Source: Fidelibacterota bacterium (GTDB taxonomy: Bacteria > Bipolaricaulota > Bipolaricaulia > UBA7950 > UBA9294). From it: a stretch of 9,612 bases of DNA. Both the position numbers and the translations under genes were made by a program. The notes under the pieces are model-generated. The model was not told the DNA's origin. It did no database searches and saw only the letters and a program-made list of their open reading frames with translations. The DNA lies in assembly GCA_024278395.1 (NCBI GenBank), contig JAJRTG010000011.1:1-9612 (forward strand), read 5' to 3'. Positions 6,568 through 9,612 of this stretch are shown here, piece after piece. Every line of letters starts with the position of its first letter. The stretch's first letter is position 1.

Positions 6568-7827
6568 ATGCTCGACATAAAGCTTCTGCGTGAGGACCCG
6601 GAAGGGATCGAAAGAAGACTCAAAGCACGAAACCCAGGGATCGACATCTCCGAGATCATCGCCCTCGACCGCCGCCGCCTGGAACTGATCCGGGAGGTGG
6701 AGGATCTGAAGGCGGAACGCAACCGCGGATCCCAGGAGGTCGGGCGGCTGAAGAAGGAGGGAAAGGATGCGTCCTCCCTCCTCAAATCGCTCTCCGAGAT
6801 CGCGGAGCGGATCGACGCCTACGAGGCCGAGCTCAAGGAGATCGAGCCGCGGATCGATGATCTCCTCGCCCGCCTTCCCAACCTTCCGCATCCCTCCGTC
6901 CCAGTGGGGAAGAAGGAGGAGAAGGTCGTTATCCGCAGCTTCGGGGAAAAGCCGGATCTCGACTTCCCTGTTAAACACCATCTGGAGATCGGGGAGGAGA
7001 AGGGAATCCTCGACTTCCGCCGCGCGGCGGCGATCGCCGGAGCGCGGTTCCCGATGTACGTCGGGCTGGGGGCGATGCTCGAGATGGCTCTCATTCAGTT
7101 CATGTTCACCTACCACGTCAAGAACGGGTACACCCCGGTCCTGCCCCCGTTTCTCGCCAACGCGGAGAGCTTCTACGTCTCATCCCAGTTGCCCAAGTTC
7201 GCCGACGACATCTACCACTGCGAAAAGGACGACCTCTACCTCAATCCGACCGCGGAGAGCCTGCTCGCGAACCTCCACCGCGGCGAGATCCTCACCGCGG
7301 ACGAGCTCCCGAAGTACTACGTCGCCTACACCCCCTGCTTCCGCCGCGAGGCCGGAACCTACGGAGAGGAGGAGCGGGGGCTGATCCGGGTACACCAGTT
7401 CAACAAGGTGGAGCTGTTCAAGTATACGACCCCGGAAAGCTCCTACCGGGAGCTCGACGCCTTGGTCGAGGAGGCGGAAGGGGTGCTCAAGGCCCTCGGG
7501 ATCCACTACCGGGTCGTGCTCCTCCCCACCCAGGACCTGGCGCAGCAGTCGAGCAAGACGATCGACATCGAGGTCTACCTCCCGGGACAGAACCGCTACT
7601 ACGAGGTCTCATCGTGCAGCAACTGCGAGGAGTTCCAGGCGCGGCGGGGGAAGGTCCGCTACCGGCCGGGCCCGAAGGAGAAACCGCGCTACGTGCACAC
7701 CCTGAACGGCTCCGGGGTAGCGACATCGCGGCTGATGGCCGCGATCCTGGAGAACAACCAGCTCCCCGACGGGCGGATCCGGATCCCGGAGATCCTGCAG
7801 GACAGCGTGGGGGCGGAGTACCTGTGA
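6568..7827 (+). CDS. serS: Seryl-tRNA synthetase
   Basis: This class II aminoacyl-tRNA synthetase attaches serine to tRNA-Ser (and to selenocysteine tRNA where present) in the cytoplasm. The protein has 419 residues, the usual length. Residues 1 to about 110 form the charged, heptad-rich N-terminal arm that clasps the long variable arm of tRNA-Ser. The catalytic domain shows NPTAESLLANLHRGEIL, motif 2 at YTPCFRREAG (254-263), RVHQFNKVELFKYT, SSCSNCEEFQARR, and motif 3 at LNGSGVATSRLMAAILENNQ with R388. The motif 2 loop reads TYGEEERG where many relatives have a GxDTRG form. The ATG follows GGAGG by eight bases. The stop overlaps the GTG of the ABC ATPase gene by four bases, so the two are co-transcribed and probably translationally coupled. 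Confidence 0.97.
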   Translation: MLDIKLLREDPEGIERRLKARNPGIDISEIIALDRRRLELIREVEDLKAERNRGSQEVGRLKKEGKDASSLLKSLSEIAERIDAYEAELKEIEPRIDDLLARLPNLPHPSVPVGKKEEKVVIRSFGEKPDLDFPVKHHLEIGEEKGILDFRRAAAIAGARFPMYVGLGAMLEMALIQFMFTYHVKNGYTPVLPPFLANAESFYVSSQLPKFADDIYHCEKDDLYLNPTAESLLANLHRGEILTADELPKYYVAYTPCFRREAGTYGEEERGLIRVHQFNKVELFKYTTPESSYRELDALVEEAEGVLKALGIHYRVVLLPTQDLAQQSSKTIDIEVYLPGQNRYYEVSSCSNCEEFQARRGKVRYRPGPKEKPRYVHTLNGSGVATSRLMAAILENNQLPDGRIRIPEILQDSVGAEYL

Positions 7828-8576
7828 GCGGGGTGATGGTCGAGGCGCGGGACCTCGTCAAGGTGTTCCCCTCCCGCAAAGGGGACGTACGGGCGGTGGA
7901 CGGGGTCTCGTTCTCCTGCCAGTCCGGGGAGATCTTCGGACTGCTCGGGCCGAACGGGGCCGGTAAGACGACGACCCTGAGGATGCTCGCGACGATCCTT
8001 ACCCCGACCTCCGGAAGCGCCACGGTCGCCGGGTTCGACGTGCGGAGCCAGCCGGACAAAGTGCGGGAGAGCATCGGATTCCTGGCCACCGAGACGGGAC
8101 TGTACGACCGGTTCACCGCCCGGGAGACCCTCCGCTTCTTCGGGAGGATCAACCGCCTCTCCGACCAGGAGATCGCCCGAAGGAGCGGCGAGCTGTTCGA
8201 GATGCTCGAGCTTACGCCGCTCGCCGACCGGCGGGTGGGGACGTTCTCCACCGGGGAGCGGCAGAAGCTGTCCCTCGCCCGCGCGCTGATCCACAATCCG
8301 CCGGTCCTCATCCTCGACGAGCCGACCTTCGGGCTCGACGTAATGGCCGCCCGCGCCGTGGTCGACGCGATCCGGATGTTCAAGGAACAGGGGAGGACGA
8401 TCATCCTCTCCACCCACATCATGCGCATCGCGGAGAAACTGTGCGGGCGCATCGGGATCCTGTACCGCGGGAAACTGCACGCCCTCGGGACCCTGGAGGA
8501 GCTTAAATCCCGCTTTTCCGCCCCGGACCTGGAAGAGGCCTTCTTCTCAGCGGTAGAGGCGAAAGAACCAGTCTAA
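7824..8576 (+). CDS. ABC transporter ATPase, NatA-like
   Basis: This is the nucleotide-binding subunit of an ABC exporter, 250 residues, acting at the inner face of the membrane. Seen: Walker A GPNGAGKTTT (42-51, K48); a TETGLYDRFT region at the Q-loop, which lacks the usual Gln; signature FSTGERQKLSLARAL (from residue 141, where most ABC proteins have LSGGQ); Walker B VLILDEP (161-167, with E166); a D-loop GLD; and the switch His H198 in LSTH. The ETGLYDR and STGxRQK forms are typical of the NatA group, which drives Na+ efflux with the membrane subunit NatB. No membrane partner lies next to it. The chosen start is GTG 7824, overlapping the serS stop, with GGAG five bases upstream. ATG 7836 is possible but lacks such a site. 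The ATPase family is certain; the substrate is not. Confidence 0.9.
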   Translation: MSGVMVEARDLVKVFPSRKGDVRAVDGVSFSCQSGEIFGLLGPNGAGKTTTLRMLATILTPTSGSATVAGFDVRSQPDKVRESIGFLATETGLYDRFTARETLRFFGRINRLSDQEIARRSGELFEMLELTPLADRRVGTFSTGERQKLSLARALIHNPPVLILDEPTFGLDVMAARAVVDAIRMFKEQGRTIILSTHIMRIAEKLCGRIGILYRGKLHALGTLEELKSRFSAPDLEEAFFSAVEAKEPV

Positions 8577-8599
8577 CACTTTCCTTTTGTGGAAAAACG

Positions 8600-8608
8600 T
8601 GGTATCCT
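8600..8608 (+). promoter_or_regulatory. Possible extended -10 promoter for the beta-helix protein gene
   Basis: TGGTATCCT carries the TGn extension and four of six -10 matches, with only a weak -35 candidate (TTTCCT near 8580). A start near 8615 would give a 30-base leader. The strong AAGGAGGAG site at 8632-8640, four bases before the ATG, is certain to serve the gene. The rest of this 68-bp gap shows a five-base stem (TTTCC/GGAAA) without a T-tract. Confidence 0.35.
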
Positions 8609-8644
8609 GATCATTACTGAACCATTAATTCAAGGAGGAGAACG

Positions 8645-9612
8645 ATGGGCAGGAAGATCGCACTAGTGGTGGCCATCCTGGTGGTGGGGGTCGCCTCGGT
8701 AGTCCTGATGGGGGGGGAATCGAACGGCTATCTTTGGTGGGGGAATCATGCTCCGATCTACATCGGAAGCGACAACGATTTCACCGTGGCGAACGGGGTT
8801 GTGAGCGGGAGCGGAACCGTGGATGATCCATATGTCATCTCCGGTTGGGCGATCGACGCCCCGAACGCCGACTACGGGATCTACATCGATCACACGAGAA
8901 GCTATTTCGTAATCCGAAACTGCGTGATCGAGCGGGCGCGGAACGCCGGAATCTACTTAAACTCGGTCGAGAACGGCCGCGTAGAGGGATGCGAGTTCAG
9001 CCTGAACGGGGTTGGAATCCACCTTCTGAACGCGCGCAACATCACGATCACCGAGAATGCCCTCTCCAAGAACAGCTACGGGATCGTGCTCGACGTGAAC
9101 GCGCGGGATAACCTGATCTACAGGAACAGCTTCATCGAAAACGGGCTCTCCGCCCGCGACGCGGTGGGCAAGAGCGATTGGTACTCCGGGAATACGGGAA
9201 ACTACTGGAGCGACTACAAGGGGACTGATGCAAACGGAGACGGAATCGGGGACATCCCCTACGGGATCGTATTCGATCCCTACCCGCTCGTAAACCCGCC
9301 GGTGAAGCTCACCCACTTCATCCCGGCGCGCGGATTGGCGACAAGCCTTCCCCGCTCTCCGCAAGGGTATCTGGTGGTGAGCTCCGCCGTCCCGATCGAG
9401 CTCGAGGCGCAGGATCCGGGAAGCGGGGTGGCGAAGATCCTCTACTCGATAAACAACGGAGATTGGCTGGAGTACTCCGGCCCGTTCAACCTGGAGGGAG
9501 ACGACGGGGTGTACAAGGTCTCCTACTACGCGATCGACCATCTGGGGAACGCCGAAGCGGTGCGGACGCTGACCTTCCTCCTCGATAACCACCCCCCGCG
9601 GACGCAGATCTC
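8645..9612 (+). CDS. Secreted NosD-like parallel beta-helix protein with Ig-like domain (3' partial)
   Basis: The frame stays open to the window end, so 322 codons of a longer protein are seen. Residues 1-24 are a signal peptide or membrane anchor: GRK, then a long hydrophobic run ending at LMGGES. Residues 77-167 form right-handed parallel beta-helix rungs of about 22 residues starting at 77, 101, 123 and 145, each with a GI(Y/H/V)L-type start and Asn-rich turns (NARNITITEN, DNLIYRNSF). Residues 182-203 carry the NosD-family cap GNYWSDYKGTDANGDG, ending in a DxNxDGxGD stretch like a Ca2+-binding loop. From about residue 244 an Ig-like/OmpL47-type domain follows (SGVAKILYSINNGDW, VSYYAIDHLGNAE), and DNHPPRTQI begins the next repeat. 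It is exported and probably surface-associated; a carbohydrate- or metal-related role is unproven. The ATG follows AAGGAGGAG. Confidence 0.85.
   Translation, partial: MGRKIALVVAILVVGVASVVLMGGESNGYLWWGNHAPIYIGSDNDFTVANGVVSGSGTVDDPYVISGWAIDAPNADYGIYIDHTRSYFVIRNCVIERARNAGIYLNSVENGRVEGCEFSLNGVGIHLLNARNITITENALSKNSYGIVLDVNARDNLIYRNSFIENGLSARDAVGKSDWYSGNTGNYWSDYKGTDANGDGIGDIPYGIVFDPYPLVNPPVKLTHFIPARGLATSLPRSPQGYLVVSSAVPIELEAQDPGSGVAKILYSINNGDWLEYSGPFNLEGDDGVYKVSYYAIDHLGNAEAVRTLTFLLDNHPPRTQI

Noticed and set aside
7487..8452. Long - strand open frame opposite serS and the ABC ATPase gene
   Set aside because: It crosses the junction of two certain genes, is Ser/Arg/Pro-rich and has no family motif.
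8580..8595. TTTCC/GGAAA stem after the ABC ATPase gene as a terminator
   Set aside because: The stem has five weak pairs and no following T-run.
8957..9592. - strand open frame opposite the beta-helix protein gene
   Set aside because: The + strand frame has a signal sequence, regular rungs and domain motifs; this frame has none.

Overview
This is a gene-dense, GC-rich bacterial window. Every gap between genes is under 100 bp, and several gene pairs overlap by four bases or sit in tight same-strand runs. I see no tRNA, rRNA, CRISPR array, insertion sequence or phage gene. The eight genes and one partial gene are mostly housekeeping or metabolic. One strand switch is convergent (around 1677-1680) and one is divergent (6471-6567). 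The host cannot be fixed from this window alone. Bacterial Shine-Dalgarno sites, sigma70-like promoters, a Thermotoga maritima-like ribonuclease Z and an archaeal/deep-bacterial style NosD beta-helix protein suggest an uncultured deep-branching bacterium. A Bipolaricaulota (OP1/Acetothermia) or Thermotogae-neighbour lineage is a guess.

Left block, + strand (2-1680): the almost complete 3' part of type II 3-dehydroquinate dehydratase (aroQ, shikimate pathway), then a class I aminotransferase that most resembles LL-diaminopimelate aminotransferase (dapL, lysine and peptidoglycan precursor). Both serve amino-acid biosynthesis.

Middle block, - strand (6470 down to 1677): a type I phosphodiesterase/nucleotide pyrophosphatase-family protein; ribonuclease Z (rnz), overlapping it as ATGA; an ArsB/NhaD-like ion-transporter-superfamily membrane protein; and a class III aminotransferase of the GABA-aminotransferase type (gabT). 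The last gene ends tail-to-tail with dapL, and the two stop codons overlap.

Right block, + strand (6568-9612): seryl-tRNA synthetase (serS), then a NatA-like ABC ATPase whose GTG start overlaps the serS stop, then a secreted NosD-like parallel beta-helix protein with an Ig-like domain that runs off the window end.

The 97-bp divergent gap holds a well-formed promoter on each strand. The - strand promoter puts the transcript start only about 3-5 bases before the GTG of the phosphodiesterase gene, so that mRNA is probably leaderless. The + strand -10 box lies inside a perfect 12-bp palindrome. I found no clear new multi-gene system. The points most worth a second look are the leaderless start, the phosphodiesterase-rnz coupling with its Thermotoga-type RNase Z, the orphan ABC ATPase tied to serS, and the beta-helix protein.
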